DNA from: an uncultured Clostridia bacterium
Lineage (GTDB): Bacteria > Bacillota > Clostridia > Oscillospirales > Acutalibacteraceae
Reading direction: 5' to 3'
DNA: 11,337 nucleotides
Assembly (NCBI GenBank): GCA_945869905.1
Contig: CAMBQD010000014.1
Location: 1 to 11,337, forward strand
Positions 1 through 7,342 of this stretch are shown piece by piece. Every line of letters starts with the position of its first letter. The stretch's first letter is position 1. The notes beneath the pieces were generated by a model, which made no database searches, was not told the DNA's origin, and was given only the letters and a program-made list of their open reading frames with translations. Position numbers and translations under genes: made by a program.

Positions 1-1
1 G

Positions 2-94
2 ATTGTGCTTATTTTTGATATGCTTGCAGGAAGGCTTGAGCTGTTCCCAATCCTTTTGCTGTTCAGCCCTCATACCTGGAAAAAGGCAAAATAA
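2..94 (+). CDS. TrkH/KtrB-family potassium uptake protein, C-terminal fragment
   Basis: Only the last 30 codons and the TAA stop lie in the window; the gene begins upstream of base 1. The visible residues include GRLELFPILLLFSPHTWKK, which matches the characteristic end of TrkH/KtrB membrane subunits: a final transmembrane helix with a G-R-(L/I)-E motif, then a short basic tail with an aromatic-W-K ending. In this family the protein forms the K+ (or Na+/K+) conducting pore and works with a cytoplasmic TrkA/KtrA RCK subunit, often encoded next to it; that partner is not visible here. A bidirectional terminator hairpin follows 25 bases after the stop. The family call rests on a short but distinctive tail; whether it is the Trk or Ktr type cannot be decided. 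Confidence 0.8.
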   Translation: MVLIFDMLAGRLELFPILLLFSPHTWKKAK

Positions 95-119
95 GTATTA
101 GATATTATTGGATATATAC

Positions 120-153
120 AAAAACCGATTCCTGCTTACAGGAATCGGTTTTT
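120..153. terminator. Bidirectional Rho-independent terminator
   Basis: A perfect 15-bp stem (120-134 with 139-153) closes on a 4-base loop CTTA. Its ends are A-rich on one side and T-rich on the other, so a U tract follows the stem in both directions. It lies between the end of the plus-strand transporter and the end of the minus-strand glycosyltransferase operon and probably terminates both. Confidence 0.85.
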
Positions 154-154
154 G

Positions 155-3100
155 TTATTTTATGATTTTTCTTATAATCCTTCCGATTTTTCTTTTAATC
201 TTACTGTAATGGTGAATAACGGTACTGGGCTTCATTACCTCATTCACTATCAGCTTACAGGAATCACCGTTTTCATAGGTAAGGTATTTCTCCTTGAATG
301 CGGTTATTTTATCCCTGCACTTATCCATTTCTGCGTCAATATTTTCAATGGCATTAATAAGCTCATCTGTGTTGAAAACAAGGGGGCCCGGTGCTTCCTT
401 CTCAATATCCACATAAAGACCTCTTAAATTATCGCGGTAATCGGCAAGGTCATAGGTGTAAAACAGCATTGGCTTATCAAGCAGAGCATAGTCGAACATA
501 ACAGACGAATAGTCGGTTATCAGAATATCGGATATCAAATACAAATCCTCAACACTTCTGTAGGAATGAAGGTCAAATACAAACCTGTTATCCGCCTCCA
601 CAGCGTCATTTGGCGTACATAAGTGATGGAGTCTGACAATAACAATATATTCGTCGCCAAGCCTTTCTCTCATTTTTTCCAAATCAAGCTGCATATCAAA
701 TGCGCCCTTTTTACGCCAAGTAGGAGTATAAAGAACAACCTTTTTGTCCAGCGGAATGCCTAATGATTTTTTAATATTCTTAATCTGCTCTTCATCGGCA
801 TTAAACAGAATATCTGTTCTGGGATAGCCGTATTCCAAAATCTTTTTTTCAAAAGCAAAGCAATCATAAGCCTTGCCCTTCATAAACTGTCCCTGAACGA
901 GCAAATAATTCCAGCGGGAATTCTTTTCAATATATAATTTCTTACTGCTTTCATTCTTGAAATCGCCCTTAACATCAAGTCCTAAGGTTTTAAGCGGCGT
1001 GCCGTGCATTGTTTGTATCTCAATCTGCCCTTCACGCTTAACATAGGCGGTTTCAAAATTAACATTGTTGACAAAATATTTTGCAGTTGCCAAATAGTGA
1101 TAATACTCCTGAGAGCCTCTCCTAACCCTTATTCCGTTTCCTTTAATGGGAGTTCTGGCGTCATTTAATGACCATACGCACTTGTACTCCGGATAGTTTT
1201 TATCAATATACTCATAAAGATGCTGTGGGTTACAGCTGTATTTTGCACCCCACATTGACTCAAAGACAATTGTCAAGGGATCAATAGGCTCTTCACGGTA
1301 TTTGGGATAATTCTCCGCAGTAAGTGCCTTTCTCTTTTGGGCGGTGTTTTCCTCCTCCCTCCAAAGCTGAGTAGCCTTTAGCCTGATATTACCGTTAATT
1401 GCCCTGTAGCAGCTAACCTCAAGGGTATCAAACTTAACAAGAAGCTTATAAAACCTTGTGCTGAAAATTGTATTTTTTTCAATTTCAACGCCGTTATTTT
1501 CGTATGCAACATACATATCACGCATACTTGTGTATAGATTTTCAGTAATTCTTTCATTACTGAAATTAACTGAAAATACACAGCTTATTTCTCCGGCATT
1601 AACCTTACACCTTGCATTTGCAAAAACTACTCTGCCGCCGGCAATATCATCCTCAACATAAAGCACTGCCTTTGTTGCGTTTAAAAGCTTTGGATTGGCA
1701 GGGGTGGTTGTTTTAAACCTGATTATATCCCCTGTCTGCTTCATACTGTTAAGCACTGTTACACTGTCCTTAACGGTAAAGCGCACCTGATGGTTTTTAT
1801 TTGTCATAAAAACAGCAGCAGGGTTACTGTCGGATTTAATAATTATTTTCTTGCCTCTGTAAAGCAGATAATCGTCTTTATCATTATCATTTTGAATAAA
1901 CAGACTATAGGTAATATCACGTCGCAGAGTATTTGCAGAGACAAAAAATGTTTTACCGTCGGTTGTGTCAAAGTATATTCTTTCACCATTTTCATCAACG
2001 GAGTAAATTCCGTCAGCTTTATTTTCAAGCTCAACGGATATTTTTTCATTGTCAGCCTGAAAATCCTTTGCAAAATTTTTTTCGTTACTGATAAAAATTC
2101 TCAGCTCATTTACTCTGTCATATTCAATTCTTATGTGCTTATTTTCAAAAACAACGGCGCTGTTAGGCGTAATTTTACAAACGCTTGCAAGTCTTGTTTT
2201 GCCCTGTGTAAGCCTGTTTTCATAACAAATGAGAATTTTGTTATATCCCTGATTTTTTTCATTTATTTCAAGGGTGTTTAAATCAATATCAATTTTAAAG
2301 GCTGTGCCGTCATAATTATATTTGCTTGCAATATTTGTAGCAGCGTCAAAGGTGGTACCGTTAAGCTCGGTAATCTTTTCATCCTTTATCTGTGTAACAT
2401 TAAGCTCTGTAAGCTCTTCGGTAAATTCGTTTTCAAGATAAGCAGTTATCCTTTGCTGAGAAGGCTCACTGATATTCACCCTGCTTTTATAGATGTAACC
2501 GGTAATTTCAAGACCATCGTCCTTTACCAAAACATCGGTAACATTTTTCTTAGGCTCATATTGGCAAAGCTCGTTAGACGCATCACGACCTTCAATTGTA
2601 AAAAGCTCATCAGGCAGGGTTGCCGCAAATTCTCCGTCAACCTCCTTTATTTCAGCATTGTAATAATCACTGTTTTGATAATCAATTATCTCGATAAGCT
2701 TATCAATATTATATTCTTTCGCATACACATATTTTTGCTGAGTAATCAATGGCAGCTGTAAAAAAACATCCTTGTCAATTGTTTCGTCAATATATCGATT
2801 AACAATTTCAAGCATCTGCTTTGAAGTGTCCTCAGGCATAGATTTGCAATTGTTTACAAAAATCATCAGGTCAATTTCAAGTGCTTTTTTCTGCTTGATT
2901 TTAGAATGTTCCTCACTGATACAGTTATCAATAAAGAATTTATCAACCATTTGCATAACCTTAATTCTGTCATTAAGGTTTTTCATATCATCTGTGTTTT
3001 GAGTGATTGATTTTGTTACACCGTCACGTACCCTCCAATAATAATAAGAGCTTTCAACAACCGATACATTATTTGCTTTAAAGTGCATCGGAATAGTAAC

Positions 3101-3661
3101 GGGTATATCCTCATACAAAATATTTTCAGGAAATGAAAAATTATTTTTTTGGTAAAAGGAACGTAAAATAAGCTTATTCCAGGAAGTGGTATCGTAAATA
3201 AGGTTATGATTTTTTGTTATATGAGTATTTGCGTCAATATTAAAAAATGCTCTTTTATGCAATCCTGAAGCCCATGTTTTTTTTGAATTAAATCTTGCAA
3301 CATTGCATATGGTTAAATCGCTGCTGTTCCTTTCGGCGCAGGTAAACATTTTTTCATATAAATCCTCCGATAAAACATCATCGGAATCCATAAATGCAAT
3401 ATATTTACCGTGAGCTTGCTTCACACCGAAATTTCTGGCACAGCCAAGACCGCCGTTTTCCTTATGGTAATAATGAAAATTAGGATGCTCCTGAGCGTAA
3501 GCCTTAGCTATTTCACCACTGGAATCCTGTGAATCGTCATCAACCATAATAACCTCAATGTCTTTCTTTGTTTGGTTATTAAGGGAATCCAAGCACTCAG
3601 CCAAATATTCCTCAACATTGTAAATAGAAACTATAACACTGATATCAGGTTCATTCTTCAT
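155..3661 (-). CDS. Bifunctional GT2 glycosyltransferase / CDP-glycerol glycerophosphotransferase (TagF/TarF-like)
   Basis: The 1168-residue protein joins two enzymes. Residues 1 to about 230 are a GT-A family 2 glycosyltransferase: ISVIVSIYN at the start, VDDDSQDSS at 40-48 for nucleotide-sugar binding and the DxD-type MDSDD at 91-95. Residues about 790-1130 are a Glyphos_transf (TagF/TarF) domain with MHGTPLK (His886), YTPTWR (978-983), RLHH (His1012) and SDILITDYSS (1044-1053). These match the family motifs, whose two His residues are catalytic in characterised TagF. The C-terminus is strongly basic and amphipathic (1154-1168), suiting membrane-surface attachment. Residues about 240-330 look helical and about 340-780 look beta-rich; I recognise no family there. 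The expected role is adding glycerol phosphate, and probably a sugar, to a teichoic-acid-like or capsular polymer at the inner membrane face. The ATG follows GAGGAG with an 8-base spacer. It is last in its operon, 12 bases after the acyltransferase. The sugar donor and acceptor are unknown. Confidence 0.88.
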   Translation of the reverse strand: MKNEPDISVIVSIYNVEEYLAECLDSLNNQTKKDIEVIMVDDDSQDSSGEIAKAYAQEHPNFHYYHKENGGLGCARNFGVKQAHGKYIAFMDSDDVLSEDLYEKMFTCAERNSSDLTICNVARFNSKKTWASGLHKRAFFNIDANTHITKNHNLIYDTTSWNKLILRSFYQKNNFSFPENILYEDIPVTIPMHFKANNVSVVESSYYYWRVRDGVTKSITQNTDDMKNLNDRIKVMQMVDKFFIDNCISEEHSKIKQKKALEIDLMIFVNNCKSMPEDTSKQMLEIVNRYIDETIDKDVFLQLPLITQQKYVYAKEYNIDKLIEIIDYQNSDYYNAEIKEVDGEFAATLPDELFTIEGRDASNELCQYEPKKNVTDVLVKDDGLEITGYIYKSRVNISEPSQQRITAYLENEFTEELTELNVTQIKDEKITELNGTTFDAATNIASKYNYDGTAFKIDIDLNTLEINEKNQGYNKILICYENRLTQGKTRLASVCKITPNSAVVFENKHIRIEYDRVNELRIFISNEKNFAKDFQADNEKISVELENKADGIYSVDENGERIYFDTTDGKTFFVSANTLRRDITYSLFIQNDNDKDDYLLYRGKKIIIKSDSNPAAVFMTNKNHQVRFTVKDSVTVLNSMKQTGDIIRFKTTTPANPKLLNATKAVLYVEDDIAGGRVVFANARCKVNAGEISCVFSVNFSNERITENLYTSMRDMYVAYENNGVEIEKNTIFSTRFYKLLVKFDTLEVSCYRAINGNIRLKATQLWREEENTAQKRKALTAENYPKYREEPIDPLTIVFESMWGAKYSCNPQHLYEYIDKNYPEYKCVWSLNDARTPIKGNGIRVRRGSQEYYHYLATAKYFVNNVNFETAYVKREGQIEIQTMHGTPLKTLGLDVKGDFKNESSKKLYIEKNSRWNYLLVQGQFMKGKAYDCFAFEKKILEYGYPRTDILFNADEEQIKNIKKSLGIPLDKKVVLYTPTWRKKGAFDMQLDLEKMRERLGDEYIVIVRLHHLCTPNDAVEADNRFVFDLHSYRSVEDLYLISDILITDYSSVMFDYALLDKPMLFYTYDLADYRDNLRGLYVDIEKEAPGPLVFNTDELINAIENIDAEMDKCRDKITAFKEKYLTYENGDSCKLIVNEVMKPSTVIHHYSKIKRKIGRIIRKIIK

Positions 3662-3673
3662 TTGTTTTTCTCC

Positions 3674-4750
3674 TCATATATTGGACTTTTTTGTTAGCAA
3701 CTTTTTATTTTTCGGCAATTTACCGAACAGAAAGCTGCAGTACCTGTTTGTTAGGGCTATAACGGGAATAATAGCCGCAATAAAAATCACCAGCACAGCC
3801 GCCTGTGTTAGCGGATGATACAGATAAGCCTTTAAGCCCCAATGCTCCATAAGAACAGGCAAAAGCTTTCTTGTTAAATAGTAATGGCATATCATAACAG
3901 CCATTGAATTTTCTCCGTAAAAGCAAAAGAATTTTGATACAAAATCTATTTTAGACAAAACGAGTGACAGTAATAATACCGCAAGACAACCGATTACTGC
4001 ATTGACAAAATACAGGAAGGCACTGCTTCCATATCTGTAAATGGTCATATCAACTGCACCGTTTTTATGGGCTGTAAAAGCAAAGGCAGCAAGCAGTCCA
4101 AAATCAAGCAAAGCCGTTACTGCATAAACAAGAGCCTTATTTTTACCACATCCTTCAAGCATGACATCCATACTGAGTATATGTTTTCCTAAAACACTTC
4201 CGACTATGTAAAATGCCAAGCCTGCAACGGCAACAGTCCAAAGGCAATTGTCCGGCATATGAACATATTGACTTACAAAAACAAAGCCCACAGACAAAAC
4301 CAAGGCAGAATATTTCAGAAAATCTCTCTTGTTTATAAAATAAAAGGCAATTTTGATTACAAACAATGCAAACAAAAACCACAAGGGGCGGTTAAGCACC
4401 TTGTAATCAAAGCCGAAAAGCGCAAAAAAATTTGATTTAACCCCTGCCGATGCACTTTGATTTTCTATTAACGCCAAGGCGGTAACAATAACAGTATCAA
4501 CTGCAACAAAAATAAAATACGGCAGATAAAGGCTTAAAAAGGATTTCTTAAAATATGATTTGAAATCAATATCTGTTTTGGAAAAAGCACCGGACAAAAG
4601 AAAAAACAACGGCATATGAAACGCGTATATCATTTCACGGCTTATCTGCCCATTTTTATCCAAATGCCCCAGCACCACTAAAATTATTCCTATACCCTTT
4701 GCAACATCAATATATCTTTTTCTGCCGCAGGTCAGATTTTTTCCTTTCAT
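3674..4750 (-). CDS. Acyltransferase family 3 membrane protein (surface O-acetyltransferase-like)
   Basis: A polytopic membrane protein of 358 residues from the start chosen here. The N-terminus RYIDVAKGIGIILVVLGH (His29) and the following FHMPLFFLLSG (44-54) are signatures of the acyltransferase 3 / OafA-like family, in which a His in the first helices is essential for moving acyl groups onto extracytoplasmic glycans. About ten hydrophobic segments follow, and the protein ends in a Lys-rich tail. An upstream ATG at 4790-4792 would add 14 residues and overlap the pyrophosphatase gene. The ATG at 4748-4750 is preferred because AAAGG lies 7 bases before it and it starts 10 bases after the pyrophosphatase stop. 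Lying between the pyrophosphatase and a TagF-type polymerase, it probably O-acetylates the polymer made by the downstream enzyme. That substrate is inferred from context only. Confidence 0.85.
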   Translation of the reverse strand: MKGKNLTCGRKRYIDVAKGIGIILVVLGHLDKNGQISREMIYAFHMPLFFLLSGAFSKTDIDFKSYFKKSFLSLYLPYFIFVAVDTVIVTALALIENQSASAGVKSNFFALFGFDYKVLNRPLWFLFALFVIKIAFYFINKRDFLKYSALVLSVGFVFVSQYVHMPDNCLWTVAVAGLAFYIVGSVLGKHILSMDVMLEGCGKNKALVYAVTALLDFGLLAAFAFTAHKNGAVDMTIYRYGSSAFLYFVNAVIGCLAVLLLSLVLSKIDFVSKFFCFYGENSMAVMICHYYLTRKLLPVLMEHWGLKAYLYHPLTQAAVLVIFIAAIIPVIALTNRYCSFLFGKLPKNKKLLTKKSNI

Positions 4751-4760
4751 TATATAACCT

Positions 4761-5294
4761 TTAAAGCTGGAATTTTTCAATATAGCTGTCAATACAGCTT
4801 TGGATAATTTCCTCGGCAGTTTCTCTTGGCTTAACCTCTGTTACCGAAGTTTTTTTGTTATGCTCAAGGGTTTTATACACCTCAAAGAAATGCTTGATTT
4901 CATCAAATCTGTGGCTTGGAAGCATATCAATATTCTTATAACAGTTATAGTTAGGGTCATTAACCGGCACGGCAATGATTTTTTCATCCTTCATACCGTT
5001 GTCCACCATAATTAGAACACCTATCGGAAAGCACTCCACAATTGTCATTGGCTGAATTTTTTCACTGCACAAAACAAGAACATCAAGAGGGTCGTTATCG
5101 CTGGCATAGGTTCTGGGAATAAAGCCGTAGTTGGCAGGATAATGGGTTGAAGTAAAAAGCACCCTGTCCAGCTTAAGCATACCGGTATCCTTGTCAAGCT
5201 CGTACTTGTTTTTACCGCCCTTTGAAATTTCAATAACAGCATAAAATCTGTCCTTTTTAATTCTTTTAGGTGAAATGTCATGCCAAATATTCAT
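4761..5294 (-). CDS. ppa: Inorganic pyrophosphatase, family I, soluble
   Basis: The 177-residue protein is full length for bacterial family I pyrophosphatases (about 175). It hydrolyses PPi to two phosphates in the cytoplasm with Mg2+, pulling biosynthetic reactions forward. The signature DNDPLDV is at 66-72. Family active-site positions appear intact: K30, E32, R44, Y56, D66, D68, D71, D98, D103, K105, Y140 and K141, which line up with the well-known E. coli set. The start is fixed by GGAGG 6-7 bases upstream. It is the first gene of the operon, about 26 bases from the predicted transcription start. Its position upstream of an acyltransferase and a CDP-glycerol-using enzyme suggests it drains PPi released when CDP-glycerol and nucleotide sugars are made, though housekeeping use is equally expected. 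Many Firmicutes use family II (DHH-type) or membrane-bound pyrophosphatases instead. Confidence 0.95.
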   Translation of the reverse strand: MNIWHDISPKRIKKDRFYAVIEISKGGKNKYELDKDTGMLKLDRVLFTSTHYPANYGFIPRTYASDNDPLDVLVLCSEKIQPMTIVECFPIGVLIMVDNGMKDEKIIAVPVNDPNYNCYKNIDMLPSHRFDEIKHFFEVYKTLEHNKKTSVTEVKPRETAEEIIQSCIDSYIEKFQL

Positions 5295-5326
5295 AATAAT
5301 CCTCCGACATTTTGTTGCTTTTTTTT

Positions 5327-5355
5327 ATTTTAACACAAAAACACTGTTATGTAAA
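5327..5355 (-). promoter_or_regulatory. Sigma-A-type promoter of the pyrophosphatase operon
   Basis: Read on the minus strand: -35 TTTACA at 5350-5355, a 17-base spacer, and -10 TAAAAT at 5327-5332. A TG dinucleotide one base before the -10 makes it an extended -10. Predicted transcription starts near 5320, leaving a short leader that holds the GGAGG ribosome binding site and no room for a riboswitch. Confidence 0.7.
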
Positions 5356-5448
5356 TAAATACTGTGATTTTATATTAATTTTTGTTTTCTCGCAAACAAT
5401 ATAGTGTATGACTGTTATTTTAATGATTTAACGTGATAGCGTAGTGGC

Positions 5449-5477
5449 TTGCAATTACATTAAAAATTTAATATGAT
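5449..5477 (+). promoter_or_regulatory. Sigma-A-type promoter of the sodium symporter gene
   Basis: -35 TTGCAA at 5449-5454, a 17-base spacer, and -10 TATGAT at 5472-5477. Predicted transcription starts near 5484, giving a leader of under 40 bases. The ribosome binding site AGGAGG (5512-5517) lies 4 bases before the ATG. The promoter is divergent from the pyrophosphatase promoter, with about 93 bases between the two -35 elements where an operator could sit. A weak inverted repeat TTGTTT/AAACAA (5382-5399) is in that space, but I would not call it an operator. Confidence 0.65.
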
Positions 5478-5521
5478 TACACAGTAGAACGTTTATTCAG
5501 GACACGATAATAGGAGGAATT

Positions 5522-6913
5522 ATGAGCGAAAAAAATAGAAGCAGCTTTAACGGCTCCATCGGCTTTGTGCTTGCAGCCGCCGGAAGCGCCGTAGGACTTG
5601 GAAATATATGGAGATTTCCTTATTTAGCCGCAAAGGACAACGGCGGTATGTTTATACTTTGCTATATCATACTTGCACTCACCTTCGGCTTTGCACTTTT
5701 GACTACGGAAATTGCAATCGGCAGAAAAACAAAGCAAAGCCCTTTAACTGCATACAAAAAAATCAACAAAAAAATGGGCGGCATTGGCACACTCGCAACC
5801 CTTGTGCCTGTTATCATTCTCCCCTACTACTGTGTAATCGGCGGTTGGGTGCTGAAATACTTTTTCACCTTTGCCTCAGGTCAGGGTACTGCCGCAGCAG
5901 CAGACGGATATTTTACAGGCTACATTACTCAGCAGTGGCAGCCGATTATTTGGATGATTGTTTTTCTTGTGTTCACGTCATTAACCGTTTTCTGCGGTGT
6001 TAATAAGGGTATTGAAAAGCTCAGCAAAATCCTTATGCCTATTCTTTTGTTGCTTGTTATCGGCATTTCCGTTTACTCGCTTACCTTAAGCTATACAGAC
6101 GCAGAGGGTGCAACAAGAACAGGACTTGAGGGGCTTAAAATATATCTTGTTCCGGACTTTTCAAATATAACACTCAAGGAATTTTTCGTTACCCTTATGG
6201 ACGCCATGGGCCAGTTATTTTTCTCAATCAGCGTTGCAATGGGTATAATGGTTGCATACGGCTCCTATGTAAGCGATGATACAAACCTGATGAAATCAAT
6301 AAATCAGATAGAAACTTTTGACACAATCGTGGCTCTGCTGGCAGGACTTATGATTGTACCTGCGGTGTATGTATTTATGGGCAGGGACGGTATGTCAGGC
6401 GGACCGGGACTTATGTTTGTATCTCTGCCCAAGGTGTTTAGCGAAATGGGCAAAATAGGAACAGTGATTGGCTTTGTCTTTTTCCTTATGGTTATATTTG
6501 CCGCCGTTACGTCATCCGTTTCCGTTATGGAGGCTATTGTATCAAGTATTATGGACAGGTTCCATCTTGACAGAAAGAAAAGCACTGTAATTGTTTTGAT
6601 ATATGCAATTATTTTCGGTATCATCGTATGCCTTGGCTACAACAAGCTGTACTTTGAGGTTAAGCTCCCCAACGGCTCAATAGGACAGATACTTGATGTA
6701 TTTGACTATATCAGCAACAATATCCTTATGCCCTTTGTAGCTCTTCTTACCTGCATACTGATAGGCTGGGTTGCTAAGCCGAAAACAGTTATTGACGAGG
6801 TTACAAAAAACGGTGAAAAATTCAACCGTAAAACAATTTATATAGTTATGATTAAATTTGTTGTTCCCGTTCTTCTGTTTGCTTTGCTCCTTCAGGCAGT
6901 AGGCTTGTTTTAA
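5522..6913 (+). CDS. Sodium-dependent amino acid transporter, neurotransmitter:sodium symporter (SNF/NSS) family
   Basis: The 463-residue protein belongs to the LeuT/MhsT/TnaT group of Na+-coupled amino acid importers with the LeuT fold. The unwound first helix carries GSAVGLGNIWRFPY (21-34), the family's Na+ and substrate binding signature. The YY pair at 102-103 matches the conserved helix-3 tyrosine that closes over substrate in LeuT. FFSISVAMG (233-241) matches the unwound helix 6, and TSS (330-332) matches the helix-8 Na2-site residues. About 11 hydrophobic segments can be counted, the usual number for many bacterial members (eukaryotic ones have 12). The substrate cannot be read from sequence, though a hydrophobic or aromatic amino acid is common in the bacterial group. 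It stands alone, divergent from the pyrophosphatase operon and convergent with the surface-protein operon, with its own promoter and AGGAGG site. It may use the sodium gradient typical of gut Clostridia. Confidence 0.93.
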   Translation: MSEKNRSSFNGSIGFVLAAAGSAVGLGNIWRFPYLAAKDNGGMFILCYIILALTFGFALLTTEIAIGRKTKQSPLTAYKKINKKMGGIGTLATLVPVIILPYYCVIGGWVLKYFFTFASGQGTAAAADGYFTGYITQQWQPIIWMIVFLVFTSLTVFCGVNKGIEKLSKILMPILLLLVIGISVYSLTLSYTDAEGATRTGLEGLKIYLVPDFSNITLKEFFVTLMDAMGQLFFSISVAMGIMVAYGSYVSDDTNLMKSINQIETFDTIVALLAGLMIVPAVYVFMGRDGMSGGPGLMFVSLPKVFSEMGKIGTVIGFVFFLMVIFAAVTSSVSVMEAIVSSIMDRFHLDRKKSTVIVLIYAIIFGIIVCLGYNKLYFEVKLPNGSIGQILDVFDYISNNILMPFVALLTCILIGWVAKPKTVIDEVTKNGEKFNRKTIYIVMIKFVVPVLLFALLLQAVGLF

Positions 6914-6931
6914 AAAAACAGAATAATCTTC

Positions 6932-6958
6932 AGTAACCGCGGTTTATCCGCGGTTACT
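6932..6958 (+). terminator. GC-rich hairpin after the symporter gene (weak terminator)
   Basis: A perfect 11-bp stem (6932-6942 with 6948-6958) containing CCGCGG, with loop TTTAT, starts 18 bases after the symporter stop. Only a short TTT run follows, so termination by this hairpin alone may be inefficient. Stronger terminators lie further downstream. Confidence 0.55.
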
Positions 6959-6960
6959 TT

Positions 6961-7000
6961 AGCGTGTAGAAAAATCCAAAATAACAAATTTCTACACGCT
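6961..7000. other. Perfect 12-bp inverted repeat with a 16-base AT-rich loop
   Basis: AGCGTGTAGAAA at 6961-6972 pairs perfectly with TTTCTACACGCT at 6989-7000. It begins two bases after the previous hairpin and has no T tract on either strand, so it is not an obvious intrinsic terminator. It could be an RNA structure, a protein-binding palindrome or a remnant of a small repeated element. I cannot choose among these. Confidence 0.5.
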
Positions 7001-7091
7001 GTTAGACTTCGAGAAATGGAACTGAATTTCGTTTTCTTGCGAGCGGGAGCTGTACGATGGTACCGCCCCCGAGCAAAAAACGGAAAACGCC

Positions 7092-7123
7092 AAAAATGCC
7101 TTGGACTTGTCCAAGGCATTTTT
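7092..7123. terminator. Strong bidirectional terminator-like hairpin
   Basis: A perfect 14-bp stem (7092-7105 with 7110-7123), AAAAATGCCTTGGA with its complement around loop CTTG. The A5/T5 ends provide a U tract on both strands. No recognised gene ends just before it on either strand: the symporter stop is almost 180 bases upstream. It may therefore be the end of a small transcript or a backup terminator. Confidence 0.7.
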
Positions 7124-7234
7124 CATATGGTAAGTACGTTGCAACATTTTTATGGTGAACACAGTTCGCCGCTACGAGCAAATTATTTTTCCAAATTTAT
7201 TTTGGCGTGGTTCAGTCCACTTTATCGACAGTCT

Positions 7235-7272
7235 AAGGCTATCTTGATATCACATTCAAGATAGCCTTTTTT
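7235..7272 (+). terminator. Rho-independent terminator, plus strand
   Basis: A perfect 13-bp stem (7235-7247 with 7256-7268) with an 8-base loop is followed by a T6 tract (7267-7272). It is oriented to stop plus-strand transcripts before they enter the convergent surface-protein operon. It is the third or fourth hairpin after the symporter gene. Confidence 0.75.
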
Positions 7273-7276
7273 ATGC

Positions 7277-7305
7277 AAAAAGAGAGTGGCATTTCTGCCA
7301 CTCTC
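7277..7305 (-). terminator. Rho-independent terminator of the surface-protein/peptide operon
   Basis: On the minus strand a perfect 10-bp stem GAGAGTGGCA/TGCCACTCTC (7282-7305) closes on a GAAA tetraloop and runs into TTTTT (7277-7281). It lies 37 bases after the stop of the 39-codon gene. That supports the small gene being the last member of the transcript. Confidence 0.88.
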
Positions 7306-7342
7306 CCTGTTTTTATTTATCAGCCGTTAAGTGACGATTAGA

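Larger units (their letters stand above)
6914..7342. other. Intergenic stretch between convergent genes, no convincing protein gene
   Basis: About 430 bases lie between the symporter stop and the peptide gene's stop. They hold the hairpins listed separately. In addition, a small imperfect hairpin at about 7041-7072 has GTAC/GTAC around loop GATG and an outer CGGG/CCCG arm. Short ORFs on both strands (for example 7016-7264 plus and 6910-7119 minus) have no ribosome binding site or recognisable domain, and their frames run through the terminator hairpins. A structured small RNA is possible but not shown. Confidence 0.6.

Noticed and set aside
1790..2281. 163-residue plus-strand ORF antisense to the GT2-TagF gene
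   Set aside because: The opposite strand encodes a continuous protein with recognised domains at both ends; this is a frame shadow in AT-rich DNA.
5382..5399. Inverted repeat TTGTTT/AAACAA between the divergent promoters as an operator
   Set aside because: Six-base AT-rich arms are expected by chance in this DNA, and no regulator gene is nearby.
6910..7119. 69-residue minus-strand ORF
   Set aside because: It overlaps the hairpins and the symporter end, has no ribosome binding site, and its basic composition looks like translated noncoding DNA.
7016..7264. 82-residue plus-strand ORF
   Set aside because: It has no ribosome binding site, it reads through two perfect terminator-type hairpins, and the protein has no recognisable domain.
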